The notes under the pieces: generated by a model
Database searches by the model: none
Told to the model about the DNA's origin: nothing
Seen by the model: the letters and a program-made list of their open reading frames with translations, nothing else
Source of the DNA: Sedimenticola thiotaurini
GTDB taxonomy: Bacteria; Pseudomonadota; Gammaproteobacteria; Chromatiales; Chromatiaceae
NCBI GenBank assembly: GCA_007713595.1
Contig: VMRY01000010.1
Span: 62,001-126,000 of the forward strand
DNA: 64,000 nucleotides
Direction: 5' to 3'
Program-made: the position numbers and the translations under genes
Shown here: positions 1 to 8,661 of the stretch, one piece after another
How positions within the stretch are numbered: position 1 is the stretch's first letter
Layout of the letters: each line of letters opens with the position of its first letter

Positions 1-9
1 CCACTTCCT

Positions 10-483
10 CTAGAGCTGGTTTCTATTCGCCAGCTCATACAGATGGCGTTCCGCATCCAGCAGATGCTGACCCCAGTGCTCCTGATAACCGCAGCACCAG
101 TCATCAAATGCCCGCTCAGGTGCGCACTCCTGCTCAATGAGCCGCAGCCCATGCTTCAGTTCGCAATAGATGTCTGTCAGATCATCAGCAAGACTACCCG
201 ACATACCCTGTTCGTCCGGTGCCACATCAAATTCCATCCAATAGGCATCCCGATGCCCGAGTAGCCGCCGCAGGGTAGCAAAACGCTCAAAGCGTGCATC
301 CAAGTCTGGATTAAAATAGTCCGCACCTCTGGGAGGTGCTCCCAGAGCAGTTACTGCAGCGTGCAGCCGGGGCAATAGAGAAGAGAGCTGGCGCAACCAC
401 TGGATATCACTCTCTTCGGCAGATTCGATGAGCTCACAATAATCTTTTGCAAGTAGGGACAATTCATTCATTCGCGTATCCAT
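10..483 (-). CDS. DUF5063-like small cytosolic protein
   Basis: A protein of about 157 residues with no signal peptide or membrane segment. It is acidic and looks mostly helical, with a conserved-looking Trp/Tyr-rich second half (DAYWMEFD around residues 80-87, then a C-terminal helix rich in His and Glu). The start with MNEL-LAKDYCELIE and the overall pattern resemble the DUF5063 family of unknown function; this is recognition by eye. I prefer the ATG at 483, which has a GGTGA stretch just upstream, over an ATG 16 codons further out whose extra residues look non-coding. It is divergent from thiD across about 175 bases. No function can be assigned. Confidence 0.6.
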   Translation of the reverse strand: MDTRMNELSLLAKDYCELIESAEESDIQWLRQLSSLLPRLHAAVTALGAPPRGADYFNPDLDARFERFATLRRLLGHRDAYWMEFDVAPDEQGMSGSLADDLTDIYCELKHGLRLIEQECAPERAFDDWCCGYQEHWGQHLLDAERHLYELANRNQL

Positions 484-658
484 ATCGTCACCAATTGGAC
501 AATAACGCAGTGGAGTAACCACTGCCCGCATTCCATTCCCAGAGGCTGAGCCACCACCATCAGTCCCAAGCTAGAGGTATTCAGTGAATGCTGGTTTAAT
601 TGTAGACGATGAATCGTGATTTTTTGAATATAACCCTGAATAGTTACCAGCGAAACAG

Positions 659-1444
659 ATGCAAACAATTCCCAAGCCCATCGTGCTGAGCATTTCTGGC
701 CATGACCCCTCCGGTGGCGCAGGTATCCAGGCAGATATTGAGGTCCTCGCTGCACTGGGCTGTCATGCGGCAACGGTCATCAGCTGCCTGACGACTCAAG
801 ACAGCTGTAATGTACTGGAGCTGATTCCGCTAAATCCCCAGCAGATGACAGATCAAATAGATCTGCTATTTCTGGATTACACCATTCACGCGATAAAGAT
901 TGGCCTGCTGGGTAGCGCTGATACGGCCCTTGCTGTTGGCCGGTTGCTGGCACGACATCCTGAAATACCGGTAGTGCTTGATCCAATTCTGGCGGCTGGA
1001 GGCGGTACCGTGTTAGCAAGCCAGCAACTGATCGATTGCCTTGTTAGACAGATTATTCCTCACACCACGCTCATCACCCCAAACTCCCAGGAGGCCAGGA
1101 AACTGACCGGCCTGGAGAGCCTGGATGATTGCGCGGACTATCTAATGCAAAAAGGCGTCGATGCTGTTCTGATAACCGGCACTCATGAAGCATCGACGGA
1201 GGTCATCAACACCCTCTATCGCCCAGCCCAGTCCCCCATGAAGTGGCCCTGGCCTCGACTCGAGAACTCTTACCATGGATCCGGCTGCACAATCGCCTCT
1301 GCCAGTGCGGCCGGTCTGGCAAAAGGGCTGAGCATTGAAGAGGCCGTAATCTCCGCACAGCAGTACACCTGGGAGAGCCTTGCAGCAGGCTGGCAGCCGG
1401 GCAAAGGGCAACACATCCCCAATCGCCAATTCCGCCAGCAATAA
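659..1444 (+). CDS. thiD: Hydroxymethylpyrimidine/phosphomethylpyrimidine kinase
   Basis: A ribokinase-fold kinase of 261 residues, which phosphorylates HMP and HMP-P to the pyrimidine diphosphate used for thiamine synthesis. The N-terminal SISGHDPSGGAGIQAD motif (about residues 11-26) is the family's substrate-binding loop, and the C-terminal HGSGCTIASA (near residue 205) is the anion hole with the catalytic-base region. Length is normal. It is the first gene of a tight thiD-thiE-hemL operon on the plus strand, with 13 bases to thiE. I saw no TPP riboswitch in the 127 bases upstream of the start. The HMP-synthesis gene thiC is not in this window. Confidence 0.93.
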   Translation: MQTIPKPIVLSISGHDPSGGAGIQADIEVLAALGCHAATVISCLTTQDSCNVLELIPLNPQQMTDQIDLLFLDYTIHAIKIGLLGSADTALAVGRLLARHPEIPVVLDPILAAGGGTVLASQQLIDCLVRQIIPHTTLITPNSQEARKLTGLESLDDCADYLMQKGVDAVLITGTHEASTEVINTLYRPAQSPMKWPWPRLENSYHGSGCTIASASAAGLAKGLSIEEAVISAQQYTWESLAAGWQPGKGQHIPNRQFRQQ

Positions 1445-1457
1445 AGGATAAACTCGA

Positions 1458-2108
1458 TTGTCACAAAAAAAGTTTTTAACCGGTCTTTACGCCATTACCC
1501 AGGCCCATCCAGGAGGCTTTTCCGGCACACTGAAACAGGTGGAAGCGGCCTTACTGGGAGGAGTCCGCATTATCCAGTATCGGGACAAGCAGCCTGACGA
1601 TGCGCGTCGTCACACAGAGGCTGAAGCGCTGCGCACACTCTGCCATGCACATGCAGCACGACTGATCATCAATGATGACGTTGAACTGGCAAAAACAGTT
1701 GGCGCAGACGGTGTGCATGTCGGACGCGAAGACAGCGACATCCAAAACGCCCGTGCTGCACTGGGCAAGCACGCTATCATCGGCACCTCTTGCTACAACC
1801 AGTTATCACTGGCCATTGCTGCCGAACGGGCAGGTGCCGACTATGTCGCTTTTGGCCGCTTCTTCCCATCGAAAACCAAACCGGACGCCGTACAGGCAGA
1901 ACCCATACTCCTTACTCAGGCCAGGCAACAATTGCAGATTCCAATAGTTGCCATTGGCGGCATAACCCCGGAAAATGGCGCCACACTTATACAGGCAGGC
2001 GCCGATATGCTGGCGGTTATCAACGCCCTATTCGACAGCGAAGATATCCAGGCCAGCTGCCAACGCTTCAACCAGTTATTCGACAGACCGGAGAGACCAC
2101 CCTCATGA
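1458..2108 (+). CDS. thiE: Thiamine-phosphate synthase
   Basis: TIM-barrel enzyme of 216 residues that joins HMP-PP and thiazole phosphate to make thiamine phosphate. Visible family motifs are QYRDKQ (about residues 39-44), [28 protein letters not shown] and the phosphate-binding [11 protein letters not shown] near the C-terminus. The start is a TTG at 1458, supported by an AAGGAT ribosome-binding site eight bases upstream and by the lack of an ATG nearby. Its stop overlaps the hemL start (ATGA), so the two are translationally coupled. Together with thiD it supplies the coupling half of thiamine synthesis. Confidence 0.93.
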   Translation: MSQKKFLTGLYAITQAHPGGFSGTLKQVEAALLGGVRIIQYRDKQPDDARRHTEAEALRTLCHAHAARLIINDDVELAKTVGADGVHVGREDSDIQNARAALGKHAIIGTSCYNQLSLAIAAERAGADYVAFGRFFPSKTKPDAVQAEPILLTQARQQLQIPIVAIGGITPENGATLIQAGADMLAVINALFDSEDIQASCQRFNQLFDRPERPPS

Positions 2109-3388
2109 CCGCATCTCACGACCGCTTTATTCAGGCACAGCAGCATATTCCTGGTGGGGTTAACTCCCCTGTGAGGGCGTTCAAGGGCGTCGGGGGTGAC
2201 CCGGTGTTTATCGACCATGCCAACGGCCCCTACATCTATGACCCGGATGGCAAGCAGTACATCGACTACGTTGGATCATGGGGCCCCATGATCCTCGGCC
2301 ACGCCCACCCGGAAGTGCTCGACGCCGTGGCCCAGGTGATCAAGAAAGGGCTCTCGTTTGGCGCCCCTACAATGATCGAAACCGAAATGGCCAACCGGGT
2401 CTGCGAACTGGTGCCCTCAATCGAACTGGTACGCATGGTCAGCTCTGGCACTGAGGCCACCATGAGCGCTATTCGCCTTGCCCGTGGCTACACTGGCCGG
2501 GATAAAATCGTCAAATTCGAAGGCTGCTACCACGGCCACTCCGACTCGCTACTGGTCAAGGCTGGCTCTGGCATGCTGACACTCGGTGAACCGAGCTCAC
2601 CCGGTGTGCCCGCCGCTTTAGCCGAGCACACCATTACGCTTAACTACAACGACATTGCCCAAGTGAAGGCGACTTTCGCTGAAATCGGCCAGCAGATCGC
2701 CTGCATCATTGTTGAACCCGTCGCCGGTAACATGAACTGCATTCCCCCTGTTCCGGGCTTTCTGGAGTGCCTGCGCGAGGTTTGCGATCAATCGGGAAGC
2801 GTACTGATTTTTGATGAGGTCATGACCGGATTCCGCGTCGCACTGGGCGGCGTACAAGGCCTCTACGGTATTACGCCTGACCTGACCACACTGGGCAAGG
2901 TGATCGGCGGCGGCATGCCGGTGGGTGCCTTCGGTGGCAAGCGGGAGATCATGGAGAAGATATCACCACTCGGGCCGATCTATCAGGCGGGGACACTCTC
3001 GGGCAATCCGGTTGCGATGACCGCCGGACTCAAGACCCTGGACCTGATTGCAGCACCCGGCTTCTTCGATGAACTGACTCAAAAAACCACCCGGCTGGTG
3101 GCCGGTCTACAGGCCGAAGCCAATGCGGCCGGTATTGCCATGACCACCAATCAGGTCGGTGGCATGTTCGGCCTCTTCTTCACGGACGCCAAACATGTGA
3201 CCAACTTTGCCCAGGCTATGGCCTGCCGACAGGAGCAGTTCAAGGCCTTCTTTCATGCCATGCTGGAGCAGGGAATCTATCTCGCACCATCTGCCTTTGA
3301 AGCTGGCTTTGTCTCTGCCGCGCACAGTGAAGAAGATATTCAGGCAACAATTGCCGCTGCCGGCAAAGTCTTTAGAAAGATGGCCTGA
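2105..3388 (+). CDS. hemL: Glutamate-1-semialdehyde 2,1-aminomutase
   Basis: PLP enzyme of 427 residues converting glutamate-1-semialdehyde to 5-aminolevulinate, the first dedicated haem precursor in the C5 pathway. The N-terminal [16 protein letters not shown] is diagnostic. The PLP lysine lies in [13 protein letters not shown] near residue 265, as in the E. coli enzyme, and [11 protein letters not shown] carries the PLP-binding Asp. The ATG at 2105 overlaps the thiE stop; the frame is open further upstream but only as a shadow of thiE. Placing hemL with thiD/thiE is common in gammaproteobacteria. A hairpin downstream (3416-3440) may also end this transcript, although its U-tract faces the other strand. 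Confidence 0.96.
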   Translation: MTASHDRFIQAQQHIPGGVNSPVRAFKGVGGDPVFIDHANGPYIYDPDGKQYIDYVGSWGPMILGHAHPEVLDAVAQVIKKGLSFGAPTMIETEMANRVCELVPSIELVRMVSSGTEATMSAIRLARGYTGRDKIVKFEGCYHGHSDSLLVKAGSGMLTLGEPSSPGVPAALAEHTITLNYNDIAQVKATFAEIGQQIACIIVEPVAGNMNCIPPVPGFLECLREVCDQSGSVLIFDEVMTGFRVALGGVQGLYGITPDLTTLGKVIGGGMPVGAFGGKREIMEKISPLGPIYQAGTLSGNPVAMTAGLKTLDLIAAPGFFDELTQKTTRLVAGLQAEANAAGIAMTTNQVGGMFGLFFTDAKHVTNFAQAMACRQEQFKAFFHAMLEQGIYLAPSAFEAGFVSAAHSEEDIQATIAAAGKVFRKMA

Positions 3389-3408
3389 CCAGAAAAACTT
3401 AACATCCA

Positions 3409-3440
3409 TAAAAAAAGCCGGTGGTTCATCACCACCGGCT
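3409..3440 (-). terminator. Rho-independent terminator of the copper operon
   Basis: A perfect 10-bp stem (3416-3425 with 3431-3440, AGCCGGTGGT/ACCACCGGCT) and a 5-base loop. On the minus strand it is followed by a run of seven T (A run at 3410-3416). It lies 23 bases after the stop of the minus-strand PCuAC gene, so it most likely ends that operon. hemL converges on it from the other side, where only a poor T-rich tail follows the stem. Confidence 0.8.
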
Positions 3441-3462
3441 CCGCATCTTTACAGTATACCAA

Positions 3463-3948
3463 TCAATGCATCTTATGCTGCATATCATGCTTCATGGCAG
3501 GTTTCTGCATGGTCATCTGTAACTTTACAACCGGCACTTTCAGGTCGAGTTTACTGCCATCAGAAAACACCAGGGCCATGTCAATCTTTTCACCTGGAAC
3601 CAATTTCTGCTGCAGCCCAATCACCATCACATGTAATCCACCGGGCTGTAATTGCACCGTCTCACCAGCCGGCAAGTCTATCTTCTCAACCTGGCGCATG
3701 CGCATCATGCCATCTTTCATCGTATGGCTGTGCAGTTCAACGGCCTTGGCCACATCGCTCTCTGCGCCGACCAGCACCAGATCCTCTGCTGAGTGGTTAC
3801 TCAACACCATGAAGCTCGCGCTGTTGGGCTGCCCTGGCGGAACCGCACGCACATAAGCATCTGAAACCATGACTTTTTCGGCGGCGCCACCGGCATATAG
3901 CCAACCAGTAAAACCAAGTAACACCATAGATAAGACAATCTTACGCAT
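3463..3948 (-). CDS. PCuAC family periplasmic copper chaperone
   Basis: Secreted copper-binding protein of 161 residues. A signal peptide spans about residues 1-22 (hydrophobic core ending WLYAGGA). The copper site matches the family pattern exactly: H73-X10-M84-X21-H106-X-M108. A Met/His-rich tail (residues 152-161) adds further possible ligands. PCuAC proteins pass Cu(I) with SCO proteins to CuA centres of cytochrome oxidases. Lying last in an operon with SCO directly after a nos cluster, this one may serve the CuA site of NosZ; that target is inference. The ATG at 3948 is chosen over a GTG three codons earlier because GGAG lies eight bases upstream. Confidence 0.9.
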   Translation of the reverse strand: MRKIVLSMVLLGFTGWLYAGGAAEKVMVSDAYVRAVPPGQPNSASFMVLSNHSAEDLVLVGAESDVAKAVELHSHTMKDGMMRMRQVEKIDLPAGETVQLQPGGLHVMVIGLQQKLVPGEKIDMALVFSDGSKLDLKVPVVKLQMTMQKPAMKHDMQHKMH

Positions 3949-3970
3949 TTTCCTCACTCCTAACTTTCAC

Positions 3971-4588
3971 TCAGTTATTGTTAATCAAACCGCGCAGGAC
4001 GGCCAAAATCTGCTTTGGCTGTGTACCATGACGAATGACCGTCTGCAGCTGGCCCTGCTGATTCACCACATAAAGATCCGCCGAATGATCGACTACATAA
4101 TCAGCAGATGAATCACTCTTCACAAGACGGTAGGCCGCTCCATACAGATTCGCCACACGCTTGAGTTGTTCATGGGTACCGGTGACACCCAATATTTTAC
4201 GATGAAAGTACTCACCGTAGCTCTTAAGATGTTCCAGTGAATCACGTTCAGGATCGACACTGATAAAAAGGACTTGAATCTTGTCTTGCTCTTCTGGTGT
4301 TAGTTCTTCCAGTGCTGCACTCAGAAAACCAAGGCTCGTTGGACAGATATCGGGACACCAGGTATAGCCGAAATAGATAACCACAACCTGTCCACGAAGC
4401 GACTTTAGATCAACCTCTCCTTTATAGGAGTTGAGTATAAAATCGCCTCCCTTCGGTGCCTCTGCTATAGCCAAAGTGGAGATCGCATCAGATTTCTGAA
4501 GCTGAGTGGCCGGCTGCCAAAACAGCAACACCCAGATCAGTGCCCCAGCAAAAAGGGTAATCAACCCAATGAGTAGCACTTTTTTCAT
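3971..4588 (-). CDS. SCO1/SenC family copper chaperone
   Basis: Membrane-anchored thioredoxin-fold protein of 205 residues. A single N-terminal membrane segment (about residues 3-25) is followed by the periplasmic domain. The copper ligands are present: C78 and C82 in FGYTWCPDICP, and H168 in VVDHSADLY. SCO proteins deliver copper to, or reduce the cysteines of, CuA centres. The start ATG overlaps the stop of the upstream unknown gene (ATGA), and the PCuAC gene follows 22 bases later, so the three form one operon. NosZ also holds a CuA centre, which makes it a plausible client besides a terminal oxidase. Confidence 0.92.
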   Translation of the reverse strand: MKKVLLIGLITLFAGALIWVLLFWQPATQLQKSDAISTLAIAEAPKGGDFILNSYKGEVDLKSLRGQVVVIYFGYTWCPDICPTSLGFLSAALEELTPEEQDKIQVLFISVDPERDSLEHLKSYGEYFHRKILGVTGTHEQLKRVANLYGAAYRLVKSDSSADYVVDHSADLYVVNQQGQLQTVIRHGTQPKQILAVLRGLINNN

Positions 4589-5082
4589 TGGCTTCTCCCG
4601 GGCAATGCAGCTCCATCTTTGGCTGTAATGAAACGAAAAGGCGCTGCAATCAAACCATCAGCCGTGGTAATAAGTACCCGCGCCTCCCACTCCATGGCCA
4701 CTCGAATACAGACCGGCAGCATCCCGGTGCCTGTATAGAGACCGCTTCCTTTAGCTTCCAGTTGAGGGCGGTTAAAACCCATCTCCATACCTAACCCAAT
4801 AAAATCGACCTCGACCTTGCTGGCCTCAATCCCATCCAGTTTTACTTCCAGTTCAAGCGGTTTAACCAAAGGGATGCCCTCTGTCTTGATGGCAAAGCTG
4901 ACACGCCCACCTGCCACCTTGGAAAAGCAGGGACCTGCGCGTAAATCGCAGTTTTCATCCAAGGCGGCTACAGCGCCAAGTTCTGGATTCAGTATAGGCA
5001 GCGCCTTGTAGGCTGCCACACCGGCCAAGGCAATAAACAGCAGTCCAGCCAGACTCCAGAGCAGAGTTGTCGTTCTCGACAC
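4585..5082 (-). CDS. Membrane-anchored periplasmic protein of unknown function, copper operon
   Basis: About 165 residues with one N-terminal membrane segment (LLWSLAGLLFIALAGVAAY) and a predicted beta-rich periplasmic domain. Two cysteines occur close together near residues 45-52 (NCDLRAGPC), a Met-containing stretch (GLGMEMGFNRP) follows, and one more Cys comes later. Two GTG starts are possible; I prefer 5082 because GAGGTG lies just upstream, and the other is at 5094. It is the first gene of the operon with SCO and PCuAC and has a perfect FNR/Dnr-type palindrome 58 bases upstream. The layout recalls small copper-site helper proteins of the FixH/YtkA kind, but I do not recognise a family. 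A role in copper handling is inferred from context only. Confidence 0.7.
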   Translation of the reverse strand: MSRTTTLLWSLAGLLFIALAGVAAYKALPILNPELGAVAALDENCDLRAGPCFSKVAGGRVSFAIKTEGIPLVKPLELEVKLDGIEASKVEVDFIGLGMEMGFNRPQLEAKGSGLYTGTGMLPVCIRVAMEWEARVLITTADGLIAAPFRFITAKDGAALPGRSQ

Positions 5083-5139
5083 AAAACACCTCACAAATGA
5101 TCAGAAGGCTATCGTAGAAGGGAAGGTACATCGCAGCAA

Positions 5140-5153
5140 TTGATGACAATCAA
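5140..5153. promoter_or_regulatory. FNR/Dnr-type binding site before the copper operon
   Basis: TTGATGACAATCAA matches the TTGAT-N4-ATCAA palindrome of the FNR/Dnr/NnrR regulator family without a mismatch. It lies 58 bases upstream of the preferred GTG start of the minus-strand unknown-SCO-PCuAC operon, a reasonable place for an activator. Which regulator binds (oxygen-sensing FNR or NO-sensing Dnr/NnrR) cannot be told from the site. Confidence 0.65.
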
Positions 5154-5201
5154 CCAAAGCCTAACGGCGGCTTAACATTACATATAAGCCAAGCCTACCA
5201 A

Positions 5202-5231
5202 GTCATATCACGCAGATCCATGTGATATGAC
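5202..5231. repeat. Perfect 10-bp inverted repeat downstream of nosY
   Basis: GTCATATCAC (5202-5211) is repeated in perfect inverted form as GTGATATGAC (5222-5231) with a 10-base spacer. It lies between the nosY stop and the FNR/Dnr-type site of the copper operon. It could fold as a transcript hairpin ending or stabilising the nos mRNA, although no U-tract follows on the minus strand. It could also be a dimeric operator. The sequence does not decide. Confidence 0.55.
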
Positions 5232-5256
5232 CGATTTTTCCCCTACTCCGATACAA

Positions 5257-6084
5257 TCAGGGAAGGTCACTGCGTCTGAATATGAAGAAACCCGTCGCCG
5301 CACAGGCCGTCCCCACAAAGATGGGGTAAAACAGGGCATAGATAATGTAGCCGGTCTGGCCGAACGTATCCAGAATCACATACGCAGATGGCCCAAGCAG
5401 AACAAGCTGGGGATCAAACAGCATCATGGTCGCAGTACGAAAAACCTGCATCGGGTTAACCAGTGAAATCGCCACAGCGGTCTCAGCCGGCAGATGCTCT
5501 TGAATAAGAATACCTAACAGTATCAGATCCAGGAATAGCAGCAGGGTCAGCCAGACAACGAATGCTGCACCCTGGGCCACATCTGAGCTGCGCGCCATGG
5601 TTGATATGAGCATGCCGATACCCAGGAAGCACCAGGCCAGCGCCATCAGCAGTCCGGTATAATAGACAAACAGATCCCAGGGTACATCGACCCCCTTGAT
5701 CGTCCCCCAGATCACCGCACCGACCATGGCCAGCAACACCGGAGCAAACACGACCAGGAAGCGGCCAAAGATCTTCCCCCAGAACCAGGCCGCCAAGCTG
5801 ATTGGCAATGAGAGCAGGTATTCAAATACACCGGCCTCCCGATCGCCCGCCACCGAACGTACGGTGGTAATCAGTACAAACACAGGAAGAATGGCCATGG
5901 AGAGCTGTATATAGGTCAGCAGCAAACGTGACAGCCCAGTGAACCCCATGATGCGTGATTCAGCCAGTCCATAGGCAAACAGCACCACCACCAGCCCACC
6001 AAAGACCAGTGTATAAACCATAAACCAGCGGGCACGAAGTGACTCAACAATATCCGCGTATGCAGTTAACCAGAGATGTTTCAT
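5257..6084 (-). CDS. nosY: NosY, membrane subunit of the NosFY(D) ABC complex
   Basis: Polytopic inner-membrane protein of 275 residues with about six hydrophobic segments. It belongs to the ABC-2 permease type that pairs with NosF. With NosD it is needed for maturation of the CuZ site of N2O reductase in the periplasm. The GDREAGVFEYLLSLPIS stretch (around residues 80-97) is typical of NosY and relatives. The start ATG overlaps the nosL stop. It is the last gene of the nos cluster proper, so the order is nosF-nosL-nosY rather than the more usual nosF-nosY-nosL. Confidence 0.9.
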   Translation of the reverse strand: MKHLWLTAYADIVESLRARWFMVYTLVFGGLVVVLFAYGLAESRIMGFTGLSRLLLTYIQLSMAILPVFVLITTVRSVAGDREAGVFEYLLSLPISLAAWFWGKIFGRFLVVFAPVLLAMVGAVIWGTIKGVDVPWDLFVYYTGLLMALAWCFLGIGMLISTMARSSDVAQGAAFVVWLTLLLFLDLILLGILIQEHLPAETAVAISLVNPMQVFRTATMMLFDPQLVLLGPSAYVILDTFGQTGYIIYALFYPIFVGTACAATGFFIFRRSDLP

Positions 6085-6638
6085 TATTGGCTCTCACCCG
6101 CCGTATGCTTGTGGGCTTGTTCAGATTCAGGTACAGGCGTTTTCTGCCTCTCTTCTAGACGCTTGAGCAGATCAACACCGTGTAGATTAAAGCGTTTTTC
6201 AACTTCGATGATATGCGCCTTTGCCTGGGGGAAATCGAGCCCGCCAGCAACAGCGGAAACCTGGGCCCCCAGCCCGTACTCCATTGGCGTTACATCACCT
6301 TTCACATAGATTGCCTTACGGGCATCCAGCCATCCTTGTCCCTCGCGATCAGCGACCCAGATCTCGGTTTTTGGATCATCCTTCCAGGACGGATTATCTT
6401 CCAGCCAGATCACTGCACAGCCGATGTCATCAAACTGCAGCAGCCTGGAACGCTTCTTATCTGCCGGGAAGACCCGAATCTGCGCAGCATGCCGATGATC
6501 ACTGAGCACCATTCGACAACGCTCACAGGCACTTCGATCCCAAATAACCTCGCCAGGCCCGCTATTCGGAGGCCCACTGCATCCGGTCAATTGACCTATC
6601 AACAGCAATAGCAGGCAGAGAAAAAACAGCCTAGCCAT
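6084..6638 (-). CDS. nosL: NosL-like copper-binding lipoprotein
   Basis: Lipoprotein of 184 residues with a lipobox LTGC whose lipidated cysteine is C20. The metal-site signature CERCRM (C38, C41, M43), preceded by WDRSAC, matches the NosL family, which delivers Cu(I) for CuZ assembly. A further QFDDIGCAVIW stretch resembles the conserved middle of NosL. The C-terminal part (about residues 130-184) is longer than in many NosL proteins and ends in a charged His/Glu-rich tail. It overlaps nosF upstream by 8 bases and nosY downstream by one base. The family is clear, though the sequence is divergent. Confidence 0.85.
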   Translation of the reverse strand: MARLFFLCLLLLLIGQLTGCSGPPNSGPGEVIWDRSACERCRMVLSDHRHAAQIRVFPADKKRSRLLQFDDIGCAVIWLEDNPSWKDDPKTEIWVADREGQGWLDARKAIYVKGDVTPMEYGLGAQVSAVAGGLDFPQAKAHIIEVEKRFNLHGVDLLKRLEERQKTPVPESEQAHKHTAGESQ

Positions 6639-7518
6639 TTAGTGCCGCCTCACGGCTCCGGGCCTCCTCTGACTCATGCATTTCGATGCCAGACAACAGA
6701 GCGGCATAGCGCGAAAGTACACCCAGGAAACGCAACCGGTCAGGCCCTGCCACATGGCCGCGCCACTCTTTCCCATCTTCTGAGCCAGTAAATCCCCACT
6801 CGCCAATCGCCTTTGCGAATGGCGCCTCAGCACGAACCAGTCGCACACAACAGCCGAGGCGACTAGAGAGTTCAACAAGATCCGCCACCCGGTCATCCAG
6901 AACAACCAGACCTTGATCCATCTCGATAACACGATTCACCAGAGAAGCCACCTCATCCAGTCGATGACTGGAGATGATCATCGCGGCCTCATCTTTCTTT
7001 TCTGCGAGAAGCCCAAAGAAGATGTGTCGCGCCTCCGGATCCAGATTGGCTGCCGGTTCATCCATCACCAGCAGTTCACTGTCACGACCCAGTGCAATAG
7101 CAATCAACAGCTTCTGCTTCTGACCACCCGACAATTTCACAAAAGGTTGGTTTTTAAATCGCTCGGTATCCAGACCCAGGCGGGTGGCCACATCGGCCAT
7201 TCGCTGCGGGTTGGAATCGCAGACGCTGGCAGCAAACTTTATCAGTTGCCCGACTGGCATTTTCAGAGGGGGCGGAAGCTGTGGAACAAATCCGACCTTT
7301 GATAGCACCTCACGGCGATGTTCCCGTGGCACCAGTGAGTCCACCGTCACCTGGCCTTCACAGGTATACTCCCCAAGAAGACATCTGATCAGTGTGGTTT
7401 TACCCGCCCCATTGGAGCCTACCAAGGCCACACGATGGCCTCGCTCAATTGTCAGGTTAACGCCTTTTAAAACTTCATGGCGGCGAAATCGTTTTATGAC
7501 GTTCTGAAACTCGATCAT
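6631..7518 (-). CDS. nosF: NosF, ABC transporter ATPase for N2O reductase maturation
   Basis: ATPase subunit of 295 residues that works with NosY and NosD. Walker A is GSNGAGKTT (about residues 34-42), the signature is LSGGQKQKLL and Walker B runs LLVMDEPAANLDP; the switch His is in ISSHRLDEV. I start at the ATG of MIEFQNVIKRF (7518). The frame stays open 11 codons further up, but those residues do not look like the family. The last third (after about residue 200) is a NosF-type C-terminal extension. A stable hairpin lies in the 171-base gap before it, after nosH. Confidence 0.92.
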   Translation of the reverse strand: MIEFQNVIKRFRRHEVLKGVNLTIERGHRVALVGSNGAGKTTLIRCLLGEYTCEGQVTVDSLVPREHRREVLSKVGFVPQLPPPLKMPVGQLIKFAASVCDSNPQRMADVATRLGLDTERFKNQPFVKLSGGQKQKLLIAIALGRDSELLVMDEPAANLDPEARHIFFGLLAEKKDEAAMIISSHRLDEVASLVNRVIEMDQGLVVLDDRVADLVELSSRLGCCVRLVRAEAPFAKAIGEWGFTGSEDGKEWRGHVAGPDRLRFLGVLSRYAALLSGIEMHESEEARSREAALNG

Positions 7519-7571
7519 TGGAGAGCCTGAAATCTGAAACCGTGGCCGCAATCGGCATTACCTAAACAACG

Positions 7572-7601
7572 GGCGGACGTTGGTCTTCACCTTCGTCCGC
7601 C
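7572..7601. other. Stable hairpin between nosH and nosF
   Basis: GGCGGACG (7572-7579) pairs with CGTCCGCC (7594-7601) over a 14-base loop. No U-tract follows on the minus strand. It may be an mRNA processing or stability element that tunes nosF-nosL-nosY relative to the upstream genes, or a weak terminator. The rest of the 7552-7689 gap shows nothing else. Confidence 0.4.
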
Positions 7602-7689
7602 TTTGCACTTGTCGTAGTTTATTTTGTTAAGGCCCTTCCGCAATGATGCAGATCAAACTGGCCCTGAGCGCTGTCTAGCTTAACTCATT

Positions 7690-8661
7690 TCAGAGATGTT
7701 TTCCGAGTCCTTTGATATCAAATCTAAGCGAATTCGTTGGGCAAACATCAACACACATGCCGCAGCGTGTACAATCTGCGCTGACATCCACTTCTGTATG
7801 TGCCGCTCTACCTTTTATCGTCAGATCCAATACATGGGGCACCAAGCATACCTTGCGGCATTCACCTTCGTGGTGACAATCCTTCAGGACAAATTTAACC
7901 CGCAACGGAGAAAACGCCCCCACAACACCATAGGTAATACCAATGGGGCAGACATAACGGCACCAGGCACGCCGTGAATAAAACACCTCAAAAAGCAACA
8001 CCAGTCCGACCCAGATCATCGCCACGCCGGGCCCATAGATCAGTGCCCGGCTGACAATACCGGTCACCGAGATAGTCTCAAAGACGGTATATCCAGTCAC
8101 CAGAGCCAACAGGGCAAACAGCAGGTAGAAGATGGAGCGTACCTTCCGATTGAATGAACGATCTTTTACCAGGCCTTTCTTGGCCAGAAACAGATGCAGG
8201 GATTCTGCCCACTCTGATAGCAGATGATACGGGCAGACCCAGGAACAGAAGGTGCGACCACCCAGCAGCAGCCAGATGACAACAACCGTGGCCGTACCGA
8301 TAACCAGATTCAGCACCATATGCTTGAATGCCAGCGTTACCTGCAGAGCCGAATTGAGATCCGCCATATGGAAGCCCATAAAGCGAGAGGCCGTCAGCGC
8401 ACCTTCCAATAACTGAATATCGAAATAGTAGGAGACCAGAAACAGAACATTAATAAAGATGAGGGTCGCCCAACGGCGGTTGCGCCACTTCTTTGAACCA
8501 TGCGCGTGTTGCGCCTCCACCTCAGCAATCTCTTCCTTGGTGTAGGGCTTCTGCTTCTTGTCGAAGTGAACCTTCTGGGCCTCTGGCGAGATCTCGGATT
8601 TTTCCGGACGCCGCGACTCACTGCCGAAAAGCTGTCGAAATGATTCCATCATATAACTCAT
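7690..8661 (-). CDS. nosH: NosH (NapH-like) membrane iron-sulfur protein
   Basis: Membrane protein of 323 residues of the NapH type. A charged cytoplasmic N-terminus (about 60 residues) is followed by four membrane segments with the paired motifs CSWVCP and CRYVCPIG. A C-terminal ferredoxin-like part has C-x2-C-x2-C-x3-CP (CTRCGMCVDVCP), and another cysteine group lies in CHHEGECRKVC. With NosG it probably forms a quinol-oxidising module that passes electrons towards N2O reductase, as proposed for clade II nos clusters, which lack the NosR flavoprotein. Its start overlaps the nosG stop (ATGA). Confidence 0.9.
   Translation of the reverse strand: MSYMMESFRQLFGSESRRPEKSEISPEAQKVHFDKKQKPYTKEEIAEVEAQHAHGSKKWRNRRWATLIFINVLFLVSYYFDIQLLEGALTASRFMGFHMADLNSALQVTLAFKHMVLNLVIGTATVVVIWLLLGGRTFCSWVCPYHLLSEWAESLHLFLAKKGLVKDRSFNRKVRSIFYLLFALLALVTGYTVFETISVTGIVSRALIYGPGVAMIWVGLVLLFEVFYSRRAWCRYVCPIGITYGVVGAFSPLRVKFVLKDCHHEGECRKVCLVPHVLDLTIKGRAAHTEVDVSADCTRCGMCVDVCPTNSLRFDIKGLGKHL

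Noticed and set aside
532..658. Possible TPP riboswitch upstream of thiD
   Set aside because: The gap is only 127 bases and shows none of the conserved thi-box elements.
1790..2104. In-frame upstream extension of hemL across thiE
   Set aside because: The extra residues are the +1 frame of thiE and do not resemble aminomutase; the ATG at 2105 gives the family N-terminus.
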